Shown: positions 28,991 through 40,609, numbered from the stretch's first letter. The stretch is DNA of 64,000 bases from Brevibacterium picturae (GCF_900105045.1 NZ_LT629739.1:124001-188000), one strand, 5' to 3'. A program made the numbers and translations. The notes: generated by a model from the sequence alone, not told the origin.

Positions 28991-30531
28991 GCGTTGACTC
29001 GAATTCTTGGGTCGAGGACGGCGTAGAGGAAGTCCGCGACCAGGTTGGCGACGATGGCGAGCAGTCCGGTGATGACGATGTAGGCCATGACCGGATCGAT
29101 CTCGGCGCGGTTCATCGAATCGATGAAGAGTCGGCCCATGCCGTTCCAGCCGAAGATGGTCTCTGTGATCACGGCACCGCCGATCATCGTGATGATGTCG
29201 ACGGGAACGATCGAGGCCAGCGGCAGCAGGCCGTTGCGCAGCGCGTGGCGCATGACGACAGTGCGCTCATTGAGGCCCTTGGCACGCGCCGTGCGGATGT
29301 AGTCCTGGCTCATCACTTCGAGCATCGACCCTCGGGTGTAGCGAGTGTACGAGGCGAAGGAGATGAGCACGAGAGCAATCGACGGCAGCAGCAGGTGGGT
29401 GAAGGTGTCGAGATTCCCCATCCAAAACCCGCCATCGATGTTGGGCGAACTGGCTCCGATCGTCGCGATCGGACGACCGTTGATCGCCGGATGGCCCGAG
29501 TAAGCGTCCCATTCCTGAAGCACCCTGTCGCAGAAGATGAGAACAGCGACGATGACTCCGGTGATGGCCGTCGTCCGTGCGGTGTCCCAGGGATCGGGCC
29601 CGCGGAACGCAAGTCCGACACCGAGGCAGATCGCGACGGCGAGGATGAGCAGCCCCACGATCCACAGCCAGTTCATCTCCACGTAGAAGAAGAGGTACTG
29701 CAGCGGCATGTAGAGCAGTGCGCCGATGACGACGACGGTGATGCTGGCGAGCAGGACCCGTCGGTTCTTCAGTCCCGTCGACAGGAAGGTCATGACGACG
29801 GCAGCGCCTGCGCCGATGACGACGACGCCGATGAAGCCGATCGACGGGGACTGGGCCCAGCCGCTGGCAAGGATGTAGTAGATCGTGGCGAAGGAGATCA
29901 GCGTTGCGGCGCAGAAGGTGATGATCCTACGCCGCCGGTCGCCGCCGACCGCCCCCATCCAGAAGAGTCCCATCGCCAGACAGACGACGATGACCGGCCA
30001 CCAGCTCGACAGTTGGGGCTCATTCATGAAGTTGTTGATCTCGATGGCCCCGTACTGCTTGAGCAGCACCGCAACCCAGAACACGGGCAGCGAGTAGAGG
30101 AGGAACGAGAGGAATGTGATGAAGTAGTCGAAACCCGTGTACTGGCGGATGGCCGATACGACGCCGACTGCAACGCCGAGCACGATGGCCAGCAGAGTCG
30201 AGGCGGTGATGAGCTTGACCGTGTTGACGATGGCGCCCTTGAGTTGGTCTGTGACCTCTTGGTTCTGGTACCAGGCGGTTCCCAGGTCACATTGTCCGAT
30301 GACGCAGCCTGCGGCACCGGAGAGCCAGGAGAAGTAGCGGATGACGACGGGAGTGTCGAGGTCGAGCAGACGCCGGCGTGACTCGAAGAGGTCCTCGATG
30401 TTCGGCGATGTCGAGGCCCGCAGGTCCCAGAAGAAGTCCATGGCCGCGTTGAGCAGCAGGTAGAGGACGAAGGTGACGACGAGGAGCACGAGTGCTGTGG
30501 AGAGGAGTCGTCTGAGGATGAATCTGATCAT
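28987..30531 (-). CDS. Dipeptide/oligopeptide ABC transporter permease, DppB type with large insertion
   Basis: The 514-residue protein begins with the standard DppB helix (MIRFILRRLLSTALVLLVVTFVLYL is the region; first helix residues 1-28) and ends with the standard core: DYIRTARAKGLNERTVVMRH as EAA loop and LADFLYAVLDPRIRVNA-like end. Between about residues 175 and 375 it holds roughly 190 extra residues with several more membrane helices that ordinary DppB (about 310-340 residues) lacks. The core elements are intact, so it is likely functional. It follows dppA after an internal hairpin at 30564-30598. Confidence 0.9.
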   Translation of the reverse strand: MIRFILRRLLSTALVLLVVTFVLYLLLNAAMDFFWDLRASTSPNIEDLFESRRRLLDLDTPVVIRYFSWLSGAAGCVIGQCDLGTAWYQNQEVTDQLKGAIVNTVKLITASTLLAIVLGVAVGVVSAIRQYTGFDYFITFLSFLLYSLPVFWVAVLLKQYGAIEINNFMNEPQLSSWWPVIVVCLAMGLFWMGAVGGDRRRRIITFCAATLISFATIYYILASGWAQSPSIGFIGVVVIGAGAAVVMTFLSTGLKNRRVLLASITVVVIGALLYMPLQYLFFYVEMNWLWIVGLLILAVAICLGVGLAFRGPDPWDTARTTAITGVIVAVLIFCDRVLQEWDAYSGHPAINGRPIATIGASSPNIDGGFWMGNLDTFTHLLLPSIALVLISFASYTRYTRGSMLEVMSQDYIRTARAKGLNERTVVMRHALRNGLLPLASIVPVDIITMIGGAVITETIFGWNGMGRLFIDSMNRAEIDPVMAYIVITGLLAIVANLVADFLYAVLDPRIRVNA

Positions 30532-30563
30532 GGTGTGGTGTCCGTTTCAATCTTCCGAAAACG

Positions 30564-30598
30564 CCGCTGTGGGGATCACACAGTGATCCCCACAGCGG
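30564..30598 (-). terminator. Intercistronic hairpin between dppA and dppB
   Basis: A perfect 16-bp stem closes a 3-nt loop, and GTTTTC follows on the minus strand. It sits in the 103-nt gap after the binding-protein gene. Such partial terminators keep the binding protein in excess over the membrane subunits. Confidence 0.75.
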
Positions 30599-30634
30599 AT
30601 GGTGTGGAGAAGGACCGATCGCGTCAAGCGCGGA

Positions 30635-32443
30635 TCAGTTGACTTCCCACTCCCAGTAGTTCCAGAAGATCGTCGGCGACACGGTGGTCGTCGAAGCGTT
30701 CTTCAGCGTGTCCCGGTGGATGACAAGCGAAGGATGCTGGAAGATCGGGATGCCGAAAGCATCGTCGACGAGCTGCTTCTCGAGCTTCGTCGACAGTTCC
30801 GCCTGCTTGTCCTCGGGTGCGACGAGGATCTTATCGAGGATCTTGTCCGTCTTCTCATCCGAGTAGCCGCCGAAGTTGTTCTGCGAGCCAGTCCGGTAGT
30901 TCGAGTCCGAGTCCGTGATGCCCGTGGACTCCGACTGCCAGCCGAAGAGGGAGGCGTCATAGGTGCCGTCGCCGAGGCGGCTGCCCCAGTTGACGTCGCC
31001 GACGTCCTTGATCTTGAAACCGGCCTTCTCTGCCGACTCCTTGATGAGCTGGACCTCCTGCTGACGACGTGAGTTCGTGTTGTCGTACATGATGCGCACC
31101 GTCGGAGCATCCGCTCCGGCCTCTTCAAGAAGCTTCTTCGCACCGTCGATGTCGACGTCCTCGAAGCCATCGATGCCCGAGCCCTTGACGATCTCGTCAT
31201 ACATCGGGGAACCAGGCACCTGATTGTACGAGTCGCGGACGACTGCATCGGGGTTGAGCGGCTTGATGATCTTGTCGACGATGTCCTGCCTGGGCACGGT
31301 CTTCATGAAGGCTGTACGGACCTGGTTCGCCTTCTCCTCATCGCCGCCGTACGTTTCTGGATCGAAGGGACCGCCGTTGTCGAATGTGAAGTCGACGTGC
31401 TCATAGGTGGCACCGTCGGCAGAGTCGACCGTGACTCCTTCGAGCTCCTCAGCCGCCGAGAGCACATCTGCTGTGGCCTGCGGCTGAGTGAAGTCGACCT
31501 CACCATTCTCGATCGCCTGGACCATGGCCATCGGATCGCCGTTGTAGCGGATCGTCACGGTCTCGACCTTCGGCTTCTTCGGGCCGGTGTAGTTCTCGTC
31601 AAGGGTCAGGGTCAGATACTGACCTTCCTTGTAGTCGGTCATCTTGTAGGGACCGTTGTGGACCAGGAGGTCCTCGTCCTTCGGCATCGAGGTGAAGTCG
31701 AAGCCCGTGTTCCAAGTGTTCGAGATCTTCGACAGCTTCTCGGTGTCCTCGTCCTTGAGCGCCGTGATGATGGCGTCCTTGGCCTTGGCCGGATCGTCGA
31801 CGCCCAGAGCTTTTTTGCCTACGATATGGGCCGGAACACCCACACCGTCGGGGCCGATTCCGAACGCGAGCTTCCAGTCGGCAAAGGGCTTCGTGTAGGT
31901 GAAGGTGATCGACTTGCCGTCATCGGACATCTCGGGGAAGTCCTCGATGAGCTGTCTCGACACCACTGAGGAGTCGAAGTAGACGGTGTCGGAGCTGTTC
32001 TCCTTGAGCGTTCCGTCTTCGTTGGCGTTCGATTTCACGGTGTTGAAGTGACTCGAGGTCGCCGCCCAGGTGAGCGCCAGGTCGGCTGCATTGACGGGGG
32101 TCCCGTCCGACCACTTCGCATCATCGTTGAAGGTGTATTTCACCTTGAGCGGATCCTCCGAGACCTGCTCGATGCTGCCGAGGGCACCGTCCTGGACCTT
32201 GAGCTCGTCGTCGTAGAACCCGAAGTTGTCGTTCATCATGTACGTGACGATCGAGTTCGACACGGCATTGCCGTTCGTCGTCTGCGTGTTCATCGAGCGG
32301 AACGCCTCGTTCCAGCCGATGTTGAGCACTGAGCCCTCTGAACTGTTCTCATTGTCATCGCCACCGCCGGGAGGGGTGCAGGCGGTGAGCACCATTGCTG
32401 CCGCGGCGACCGACGCCCCGGCTGCGAGGAAGCGTTTATTCAC
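30635..32443 (-). CDS. Peptide ABC transporter substrate-binding lipoprotein, family 5
   Basis: The 602-residue product starts with a lipoprotein signal peptide ending in the lipobox LTAC (Cys at about residue 22), then a Ser/Gly/Asp-rich linker. The rest is SBP_bac_5 (DppA/OppA): KVKYTFNDDAKWSDGTPVNA is the classic family segment, and LFGWQSESTGITDSDSNY lies near the ligand site. It would be anchored to the outer face of the membrane and bind peptides. The start is GTG 32443 with AAGGAGA about 6 nt upstream. It is the first gene of the four-gene transporter operon. Confidence 0.93.
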   Translation of the reverse strand: MNKRFLAAGASVAAAAMVLTACTPPGGGDDNENSSEGSVLNIGWNEAFRSMNTQTTNGNAVSNSIVTYMMNDNFGFYDDELKVQDGALGSIEQVSEDPLKVKYTFNDDAKWSDGTPVNAADLALTWAATSSHFNTVKSNANEDGTLKENSSDTVYFDSSVVSRQLIEDFPEMSDDGKSITFTYTKPFADWKLAFGIGPDGVGVPAHIVGKKALGVDDPAKAKDAIITALKDEDTEKLSKISNTWNTGFDFTSMPKDEDLLVHNGPYKMTDYKEGQYLTLTLDENYTGPKKPKVETVTIRYNGDPMAMVQAIENGEVDFTQPQATADVLSAAEELEGVTVDSADGATYEHVDFTFDNGGPFDPETYGGDEEKANQVRTAFMKTVPRQDIVDKIIKPLNPDAVVRDSYNQVPGSPMYDEIVKGSGIDGFEDVDIDGAKKLLEEAGADAPTVRIMYDNTNSRRQQEVQLIKESAEKAGFKIKDVGDVNWGSRLGDGTYDASLFGWQSESTGITDSDSNYRTGSQNNFGGYSDEKTDKILDKILVAPEDKQAELSTKLEKQLVDDAFGIPIFQHPSLVIHRDTLKNASTTTVSPTIFWNYWEWEVN

Positions 32444-32677
32444 GTTCTCTCCTTGTTGTCATAGGGCGAGTCACCCTCATATTTGCATTCCACTTCCGGA
32501 GTGCATTCGGCCACGTGAGTCCCAGGTGGGATTGTGACCGCGTTCATGTTTTTCACATGGAATGCCTCAAAGCTAATTCACCCGGCACTGTGACTGAGTC
32601 CACATACTGAGCAAATTTCACAATCGTTACCGTTTCGAAATCAAGGAAACATGCACACATCACGCAGTCTCAGTGGA
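32444..32677. promoter_or_regulatory. Divergent control region of the peptide transporter operon
   Basis: This 234-nt non-coding spacer is AT-richer than its surroundings. It holds an ACATG/CATGT inverted repeat near 32548-32562 (CATGTTTTTCACATG) and a TTTCGAAA palindrome near 32633, either of which could bind a regulator. No ORF worth reporting is present. Confidence 0.4.
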
Positions 32678-32683
32678 TAGGAT
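32678..32683 (+). promoter_or_regulatory. Leaderless -10 box for the PH-domain gene
   Basis: TAGGAT is 6 nt from the GTG start at 32690. There is no ribosome binding site in between. Confidence 0.5.
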
Positions 32684-32689
32684 GTTGAG

Positions 32690-33280
32690 GTGGTTAACAG
32701 TGAGATAGATCGCAATTCAGAGAACAATCAGCCCACCATCGTGCGGACAACGAGCTCCACGGTGCTCTTCTTCGTCATCGCTGGACTCTGCGTGGTGGGT
32801 CTCGGCTCGATCGTCGTCGGCGACTTCACATCGCGCGGCCTTGCGGTAGCAGGCATTCCGATCGCCATCATTACGATCGTCTATGTCCTCTACCGGTTTC
32901 CTCGGGTCGAGCTGGGCCATCAGGAACTCGCGCTGATCAATCCGCTGCTCTCGGTCCGCATCCCCTGGAACCTCGTCGATGGGTTCGACACCCATTTCGG
33001 GCTGGGTGTGCGTACGCATGAGAAGGTCTACTCCTCGTGGCCTCTGGCAGGGAGGGGAAAGAAGATGGAAAAGGACGAGCACGGCGTCCGCAGGCTGAAG
33101 GACAACCCCAATCCTGCCGTCGACACCGTGCTCGATCGCTATTCGGGCCTCGGCGATAACGAGCTGTCGAACCCCCGGGGGGAACGCACAATCACCACCC
33201 GGTGGAACCTCGGCATCATCGCCGCACTCGTGGCCGCCGTCGCCTGGGCCGCTATCGGCTTCGCTGCCCTGCCCGGCTGA
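32690..33280 (+). CDS. Bacterial PH-domain membrane protein
   Basis: The 196-residue protein has two adjacent N-terminal helices (VLFFVIAGLCVVGLGSIVV and VAGIPIAIITIVYVLY), a bacterial PH-type beta domain (FPRVELGHQELALINPLLSV, IPWNLVDGFDTHFGLGVRT) and one C-terminal helix (IIAALVAAVAWAAIGFAAL). This matches small actinobacterial PH-domain proteins of unknown role. GTG start is supported by the TAGGAT box 6 nt upstream. It is divergent from the peptide transporter and converges with the MBL gene. Confidence 0.75.
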   Translation: MVNSEIDRNSENNQPTIVRTTSSTVLFFVIAGLCVVGLGSIVVGDFTSRGLAVAGIPIAIITIVYVLYRFPRVELGHQELALINPLLSVRIPWNLVDGFDTHFGLGVRTHEKVYSSWPLAGRGKKMEKDEHGVRRLKDNPNPAVDTVLDRYSGLGDNELSNPRGERTITTRWNLGIIAALVAAVAWAAIGFAALPG

Positions 33281-33297
33281 TCAGACGGCCCTGCTGA

Positions 33298-33954
33298 TCA
33301 CCAGCCGCGTTCGCGCCATTCGGTCAGTTTCGGCCGTTCCTCGCCCAGCGTCGTACCGTCACCGTGTCCGGGCAGCACTCGGGTCTCGTCGGGCAACTGG
33401 TCGAAGACTCGCTCCTGAAGATCGTCCATGAGCGAGGAGAAGTCCTCTTTGTGCCACGTCTTGCCCGGACCTCCGGGAAACAGCGAATCACCGGAAAACA
33501 GGATGGTCTCTCCCCCGTCGCGCAGCAGCAGGGCGATCGAACCGGGCGTGTGCCCGCGCAGGACGATCGCCTGCAGGACGAACCCGCCGAAATCGCCGAC
33601 GTCGAGGTGGTCGACTGCTCGTGCGATCTCCACGCCCTCGGCCGTGGTGATCGCCTCCGCATCGTCGGTGCCGGCGATCGTCATGGCGTCGGGGTATGCC
33701 GCCGAGGTGGCAGGCAGCGCCCGGATGTGATCCCAGTGCCGGTGGGTTGTGATGATCGCCTGCAGGATCGGTTCTGCCGAGGTGTCCTCGGCTCCGGAGG
33801 CGATGAGGTCCTTGATCGCCTCGGCATCGTCAGCGGCATCGATGAGGACCTGCGCCCCTGACTCCTTGGCTGTAATCAGGTAGACGTTGTTGGCCATGTC
33901 GGACACCGCGATGTCGCGGATGATGACATGTTCGGTCTCGATGAGATTCGTCAT
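33298..33954 (-). CDS. MBL-fold metallo-hydrolase
   Basis: The 218-residue product is a glyoxalase II-like metallo-beta-lactamase fold enzyme. The zinc motif ITTHRHWDHIRAL (H-x-H-x-D-H), the LRGHTPGSIALLL His and the SGDSLFPGGPG Asp are all seen, as is the C-terminal LPGHGDGTT. Hydrolysis of a thioester or related bond in the cytoplasm is likely; the substrate is unknown. ATG 33954 gives the natural N-terminus (MTNLIETEHVIIRDI). It begins 7 nt after the OYE gene stop, so the two are probably one operon. Confidence 0.87.
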   Translation of the reverse strand: MTNLIETEHVIIRDIAVSDMANNVYLITAKESGAQVLIDAADDAEAIKDLIASGAEDTSAEPILQAIITTHRHWDHIRALPATSAAYPDAMTIAGTDDAEAITTAEGVEIARAVDHLDVGDFGGFVLQAIVLRGHTPGSIALLLRDGGETILFSGDSLFPGGPGKTWHKEDFSSLMDDLQERVFDQLPDETRVLPGHGDGTTLGEERPKLTEWRERGW

Positions 33955-33961
33955 TGTCGGT

Positions 33962-35032
33962 TCACCATGTTCCTCGTGTGTACTGCGGTGGGTACGGTCC
34001 CGGTTCGACTCCGAGATCGTGTGCTGCTCGCTGCGGCCAGGCCGGTTCACGCAGCGCCGCTCGGGCCAGGAAGATCGCGTCCGCCTGTTCCGAGGCCAGG
34101 ATCGTCTCTGCCTGCTCCGGGTCGGTGATGAGACCGACGGTTCCCGTGCTCACGCCTTCTGCGTGGATCGCTGCCGACAGCGGCACCTGGTAACCGGGTC
34201 CGACCGGAACCTTGACGGGGAAATTTCCTCCCGACGAGACATCGATGAGATCCACACCCCGGTTGCGCAGGTCTCGGGAGACCTCGACCGCCTCAGCGAT
34301 GTCGAAGCCGCCCTCGCGCCATTCGCTGGCAGAGAGCCGGACGAGAACGGGCACGTCCTCCCCCACCGCCTCGCGCACGGCCCGATAGCTCTCGAACAGC
34401 AGTCGTGAGCGTCCGGCGAGGTCGCCTCCGTATTCGTCGGTGCGTTCGTTTGACAGCGGAGACAGGAACGAGTGGAGCAGGTACCCGTGGGCGGCATGGA
34501 GTTCGACGAGGTCGAACCCGGCACGCACGGCTCGGGTGGCGGCCGAGGCGAAGGCATCGACCACCTCGGCGATGTCGTCCTTCGTCATCTCCTGGGGCGC
34601 CTCATATCCGGGGTAGGCGATCGCGCTGGCACCGAGCGTGGACCAGCCGCCCTCGGACTCGGGCACGCTGCCGCGGGGGTTGCCCTCGAAGGGACGGTAG
34701 GTGCTGGCCTTGCGGCCCGCGTGGGCCAGCTGCACACCGATCCGACTGCCCTGTGAGTGAACGAATTCGACGACTTCGGACCATGCCTCGGCCTGGTCGT
34801 CGTTCCAGATGCCGGCGTCCTGAGGCGAGATCCGACCCTCGGGCAGGACAGCGGACGCCTCGGTGAGGATGAGCCCGAACCCGCCCTGAGCACGTGCACC
34901 CAGATGAACGAGATGCCAGGTGCCGGGCATTCCGTCCTCGGCCTCGCAGGAGTACTGGCACATCGGGGCGAGCCAGATGCGGTTGGCGATCTCGGTGCCG
35001 CGCAGTGTTATGGGTGAGAACAGTTGAGTCAT
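33962..35032 (-). CDS. Old yellow enzyme family NADH:flavin oxidoreductase (YqjM-like)
   Basis: The 356-residue product is an FMN TIM-barrel ene-reductase. Key segments are LAPMCQYSCEAEDG (the Cys that tunes FMN, as in YqjM), QLAHAGRKAST, VELHAAHGYLLHSFLSP (the substrate-binding His pair region) and FLARAALREP at the C-terminus. It reduces activated C=C bonds of enones and similar electrophiles. ATG 35032 starts the family N-terminus MTQLFSPITLRG. Downstream the MBL hydrolase follows within 7 nt; a joint detoxification role is inference. Confidence 0.92.
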   Translation of the reverse strand: MTQLFSPITLRGTEIANRIWLAPMCQYSCEAEDGMPGTWHLVHLGARAQGGFGLILTEASAVLPEGRISPQDAGIWNDDQAEAWSEVVEFVHSQGSRIGVQLAHAGRKASTYRPFEGNPRGSVPESEGGWSTLGASAIAYPGYEAPQEMTKDDIAEVVDAFASAATRAVRAGFDLVELHAAHGYLLHSFLSPLSNERTDEYGGDLAGRSRLLFESYRAVREAVGEDVPVLVRLSASEWREGGFDIAEAVEVSRDLRNRGVDLIDVSSGGNFPVKVPVGPGYQVPLSAAIHAEGVSTGTVGLITDPEQAETILASEQADAIFLARAALREPAWPQRAAHDLGVEPGPYPPQYTRGTW

Positions 35033-35061
35033 GCCACCAGTCTGCCAATGATCATCGTCGA

Positions 35062-36672
35062 TCACAGCATGATGTTGAATACTGGTACGGCCAGTGCGTA
35101 GACGGTGGCCGTGATGAGGACGATGCCGATCACATTGAGCAGCACACCGCCCCTGACCATCTGCGCCACAGTCAGGTATCCGGAACCGTAGGCGACGGCG
35201 TTCGGCGGGGTTGCGACCGGAAGCATGAACGCACAAGTGGCGGCCAGCGCCACCGGGATGGTCAGCAGCAGCGGGTCGAGGTCGAGGCCCAGCGCCACGC
35301 CGCCGACGACGGGCACGAAGGTGGCAGCCGTCGCTGTGTTCGAGGTCAGCTCCGTGAGGAAGAGGATGATCATGGCGAAGATCGCGACGATGAAGACCGT
35401 CGGCAGCACCCCCAGGCCGCTCGTGGAGTCGCCGATCCATTCGGTGAGCCCCGATGAGGAGAACTGTCCGGACAGGGCCAAGCCCCCGCCGAAGAGAAGG
35501 AGCACTCCCCAGGGCAGCTTCTCTGCTGTTTCCCAGTCGAGGAGGCGGACGCCTCGATTGGCCCCACCGGGGATGAGGAAGAGGAGGAGGCCGATGACCA
35601 TGGCGATGCCCTCATCGCTGATCGGCGGCTCCTCGAAGATCAGCGGCAGGGAGATCCAGCAGACCGCGGCGAGGATGAACATGCCCAGCACCAGCTTCTC
35701 GCCGGTCGACATCGGTCCCAGCTTCTCCAGCTCGTCGCGGATGAGCTCGCGGCCTCCGGGGATCTCATCGATCTCCGGTTTGAAGAGCACCTTGACGAGG
35801 AGGAACCAGGCGATGGCCATCATCACGATCGACAACGGCACACCCACGAGCATCCACTGACCGAAGCCGATGGAGATGTCGTGGTTGTCCTCGAGATAGC
35901 CGACGAGGAAGAGATTCGGTGGTGTGCCGATAATGGTGCCCAGGGACCCGATCGAGGCCGAGTAAGCGATGCCGAGCATGAGTGCGGTGCCGAAGTTGGA
36001 CTTCACCACGGTCCCGAGTCCGGTGTCATCGTCCTCGTTGTCCGATCCCTCGGAGTCTGCGTTGGCGGAGTCGCTGTCCTCGGAGTCCGTGATAGCTCCC
36101 CCGACGACCTTGCTCACGATCATCAGCACCGAGATTCCGATGGGCAGCATCATCACAGAGGTGGCGGTGTTCGAAACCCACATCGAAACGAAGCCGGTCG
36201 CGATCATGAAGCCAGCGATCATCGGCCCCGGCTTGTTCCCCATGATGGACAGGGTGATGAGGGCGATCCGCCGGTGCAGGTTCCACCGCTGCATGGCCAA
36301 GGCGATGAGGAACCCGCCGAGGAACAGGAAGATGATCGGGTTGCCGTAGGAGGCACCGACGGTCTCCATGTCGATATCGGTGCCGAAGACGGGAAAGGCG
36401 ACGAGCGGAAGCAGCGAGGTTGCGGCGATGGGCAGCGCCTCGGTCATCCACCACACGGCCATCAGCACGGCGACGGCCGCCGTCAGCTTCGCGCCGTGCT
36501 CGACGTCGCCAGGCATGACCGCATAGACGAGTGTCGACAGAATGAGTCCGAGAAGGAAACCGGTCCAACGGATGCGCACCGTCTGTCTGGAGAACCTAGG
36601 GGCTCGTTCACCTGGTGACAGATTATCGAAGTCGGTCGAGTGACCGGTCGGTGAGTGTCGTTCCTGGGTCAT
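35062..36672 (-). CDS. DASS (SLC13) family dicarboxylate/Na+ symporter
   Basis: The 536-residue protein has about 12 membrane segments. The two family signatures are present: SNTATSVMMLPIG after the first helical half and TSNTATAATFVPVVGG in the second. They form the Na+ and carboxylate sites of DASS carriers. A hydrophilic loop near residues 195-225 is strongly acidic (DSEDSDSANADSEGSDNED), which is unusual for the family. It probably imports C4-dicarboxylates or citrate; the exact substrate is unknown. It stands 29 nt upstream of the OYE gene and may be co-transcribed with it. Confidence 0.9.
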   Translation of the reverse strand: MTQERHSPTGHSTDFDNLSPGERAPRFSRQTVRIRWTGFLLGLILSTLVYAVMPGDVEHGAKLTAAVAVLMAVWWMTEALPIAATSLLPLVAFPVFGTDIDMETVGASYGNPIIFLFLGGFLIALAMQRWNLHRRIALITLSIMGNKPGPMIAGFMIATGFVSMWVSNTATSVMMLPIGISVLMIVSKVVGGAITDSEDSDSANADSEGSDNEDDDTGLGTVVKSNFGTALMLGIAYSASIGSLGTIIGTPPNLFLVGYLEDNHDISIGFGQWMLVGVPLSIVMMAIAWFLLVKVLFKPEIDEIPGGRELIRDELEKLGPMSTGEKLVLGMFILAAVCWISLPLIFEEPPISDEGIAMVIGLLLFLIPGGANRGVRLLDWETAEKLPWGVLLLFGGGLALSGQFSSSGLTEWIGDSTSGLGVLPTVFIVAIFAMIILFLTELTSNTATAATFVPVVGGVALGLDLDPLLLTIPVALAATCAFMLPVATPPNAVAYGSGYLTVAQMVRGGVLLNVIGIVLITATVYALAVPVFNIML

Positions 36673-36714
36673 CTGTGCTCCTCATCGAGCAAAGTGGGAT
36701 GCTGGCGGACTAGT

Positions 36715-37479
36715 TCATACCCTACTCAAGAACTGCTCGATGTGGTCGAAGACGATGTCGGGGTGTTCGGCCATCGGCAGGTGGGCCGCATCGGGGATGA
36801 CGGCAATCGTGGACTCGCTCACCTGCTCCGACAGCTCGGTCATGGCTTCGGGTGTGCAGCTCGGGTCCTGTGCGCCTGCGATGAATAGTGTCGGTGTGGA
36901 GATGGTCTCGAGTCGGCCGCCCAGATCGTATTTCGTCAGGGCACGAGCGCAGGCAAGGTAGGCCGCATCGTCGATCATTGCGAGGTCGGTGAGGATAGCC
37001 GGCCCCGAGGCGATGTCCTCCGTGAGGAAGCCGGCGGCGAACCACCGATCGGCGGTGTCATCCATTTGGCCGCGGGTACCGTCCTCTTCGACGTCCTTGA
37101 TGCGTTCGGCCCAGGTTTCGGCGGTGCCGAACTTGGCAGCGGTCGAGCAGGCGACCAGGCCGGTCAGTGAGTCGGGGTGGTCCAGTGCAAGTGTCAGGCC
37201 GATGCCGCCGGAGATCGATGCTCCGCAGTAGGTGAATTTCTCCACCCCCAGCTCGCTCAGGCTGCTCACGAGGCCCGAGGCGAGCTCTGCGACGGTGAAG
37301 TCCTCGTCGTCCGTCCGCGGGTGCGTGTGGCCGGGGAGGTCGGAGAGGTAGATCTGGTAGTCGTCGGCCAGCCTGCCCGCGACCGCTGCCCACAGGGACA
37401 TTCTGGTACCGAGGGCGTTTCCGAAGACGATGACCGGTGAACCCGGATTGTCATTGAGGGGGTGGACACAGATGCGCAT
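36715..37479 (-). CDS. Alpha/beta hydrolase, 3-oxoadipate enol-lactonase-like
   Basis: The 254-residue product is an alpha/beta hydrolase with the PcaD-type pattern: VIVFGNALGTRMSLW (oxyanion region), YCGASISGGIGLTLALDHP (nucleophile Ser elbow, G-A-S-I-S instead of the usual G-x-S-x-G), LFIAGAQDPSCTP (Asp) and IPDAAHLPMAEHP (His). No other beta-ketoadipate genes are nearby, so the enol-lactonase role is only a family guess. It follows tdk by 63 nt on the same strand. Confidence 0.8.
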   Translation of the reverse strand: MRICVHPLNDNPGSPVIVFGNALGTRMSLWAAVAGRLADDYQIYLSDLPGHTHPRTDDEDFTVAELASGLVSSLSELGVEKFTYCGASISGGIGLTLALDHPDSLTGLVACSTAAKFGTAETWAERIKDVEEDGTRGQMDDTADRWFAAGFLTEDIASGPAILTDLAMIDDAAYLACARALTKYDLGGRLETISTPTLFIAGAQDPSCTPEAMTELSEQVSESTIAVIPDAAHLPMAEHPDIVFDHIEQFLSRV

Positions 37480-37542
37480 GAGAACTCCTAGGAAGGTTCG
37501 AGATCAGATGAGATGTTCGAGGTCAGGAGGGATGTACGAAGG

Positions 37543-38184
37543 TCAGGAGACCACCGCACTCAGCCTACCGCCCGAGAACTGGAGATAACAGCGTGGGCAC
37601 AGTGATTCATAGGTCACGGCATTACCGTCGATGGCTACCTGGTCACCGTCGAAGATGAATCGTCCGTCGACGAGGCGGCCGTTGAACATGGCCTTGCGTC
37701 CGCAGCGACAGATGGTCTTGAGTTCCTCGAGAGTGTGAGCAATCTCAAGCAGGCGGGCCGAGCCGGGAAAGGCCTTGGTGCGGAAGTCGGTGCGGATGCC
37801 GTAGCACATCACCGGCACCGAGGCGTTGGTGGCGATGCGCATGAGCGAATCGACCTGGCACGGTTCGAGGAACTGGGCCTCGTCGATGAGCAGACAGGCG
37901 ACGTGCGGTTTCGGTGTGTCAATGGATTCGAGCAGGGCATCATGATCGACGTAGTCCGCGTGCTCGCGGTAGATGGTCTCCACGTCGGAGCGTGCGGGGA
38001 TGAGAAAGTCGACCTCGCGGGTGACACCGAGACGGGAGACGATCTCGCCGGCGCCCTTCGTGTCAATGTGGGGCTTGGCCAGCAGGACTCGCTGGCCGCG
38101 CTCCTCGTAGTTGAAGGCGGCCTGCAGGAGAGCGGTCGATTTTCCGGAATTCATCGCCCCGTAACGGAAGTAGAGCTTTGCCAC
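37543..38184 (-). CDS. tdk: Thymidine kinase (type II)
   Basis: The 213-residue product has the P-loop GAMNSGKS at residues 9-16, LLIDEAQFL with the catalytic Glu at residue 102, and the zinc Cys pairs CRCGRKAMFNGR and CPRC near the C-terminus; these define bacterial type II thymidine kinases. It salvages thymidine with ATP in the cytoplasm. The start is GTG 38184 with GGACGAAG upstream. It is divergent from icd. Confidence 0.94.
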   Translation of the reverse strand: MAKLYFRYGAMNSGKSTALLQAAFNYEERGQRVLLAKPHIDTKGAGEIVSRLGVTREVDFLIPARSDVETIYREHADYVDHDALLESIDTPKPHVACLLIDEAQFLEPCQVDSLMRIATNASVPVMCYGIRTDFRTKAFPGSARLLEIAHTLEELKTICRCGRKAMFNGRLVDGRFIFDGDQVAIDGNAVTYESLCPRCYLQFSGGRLSAVVS

Positions 38185-38324
38185 CTTCGTCCTCTCTCTG
38201 TCGTTTCTCTGTCGTTCGCGGTTGTCTGTGACGAGACAGAACCCTACCGGGAAGCCGAGCCCATCGGCGGCAACGGTAGGATAGTGAGGTCAAACCCCGA
38301 GACGATGTGGAGTAGTCCATCACC

Positions 38325-40553
<2,229 letters not shown>

Positions 40554-40609
40554 ACTGAGAGACACAACGATCTGATCTCAACTCGCAAGGTCAGATGTCG
40601 CAACACCTC

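Noticed and set aside
28963..30381. A 472-codon plus-strand frame opposite the DppB gene
   Set aside because: Very His/Asp/Glu-rich product, typical of the complement of a membrane protein gene.
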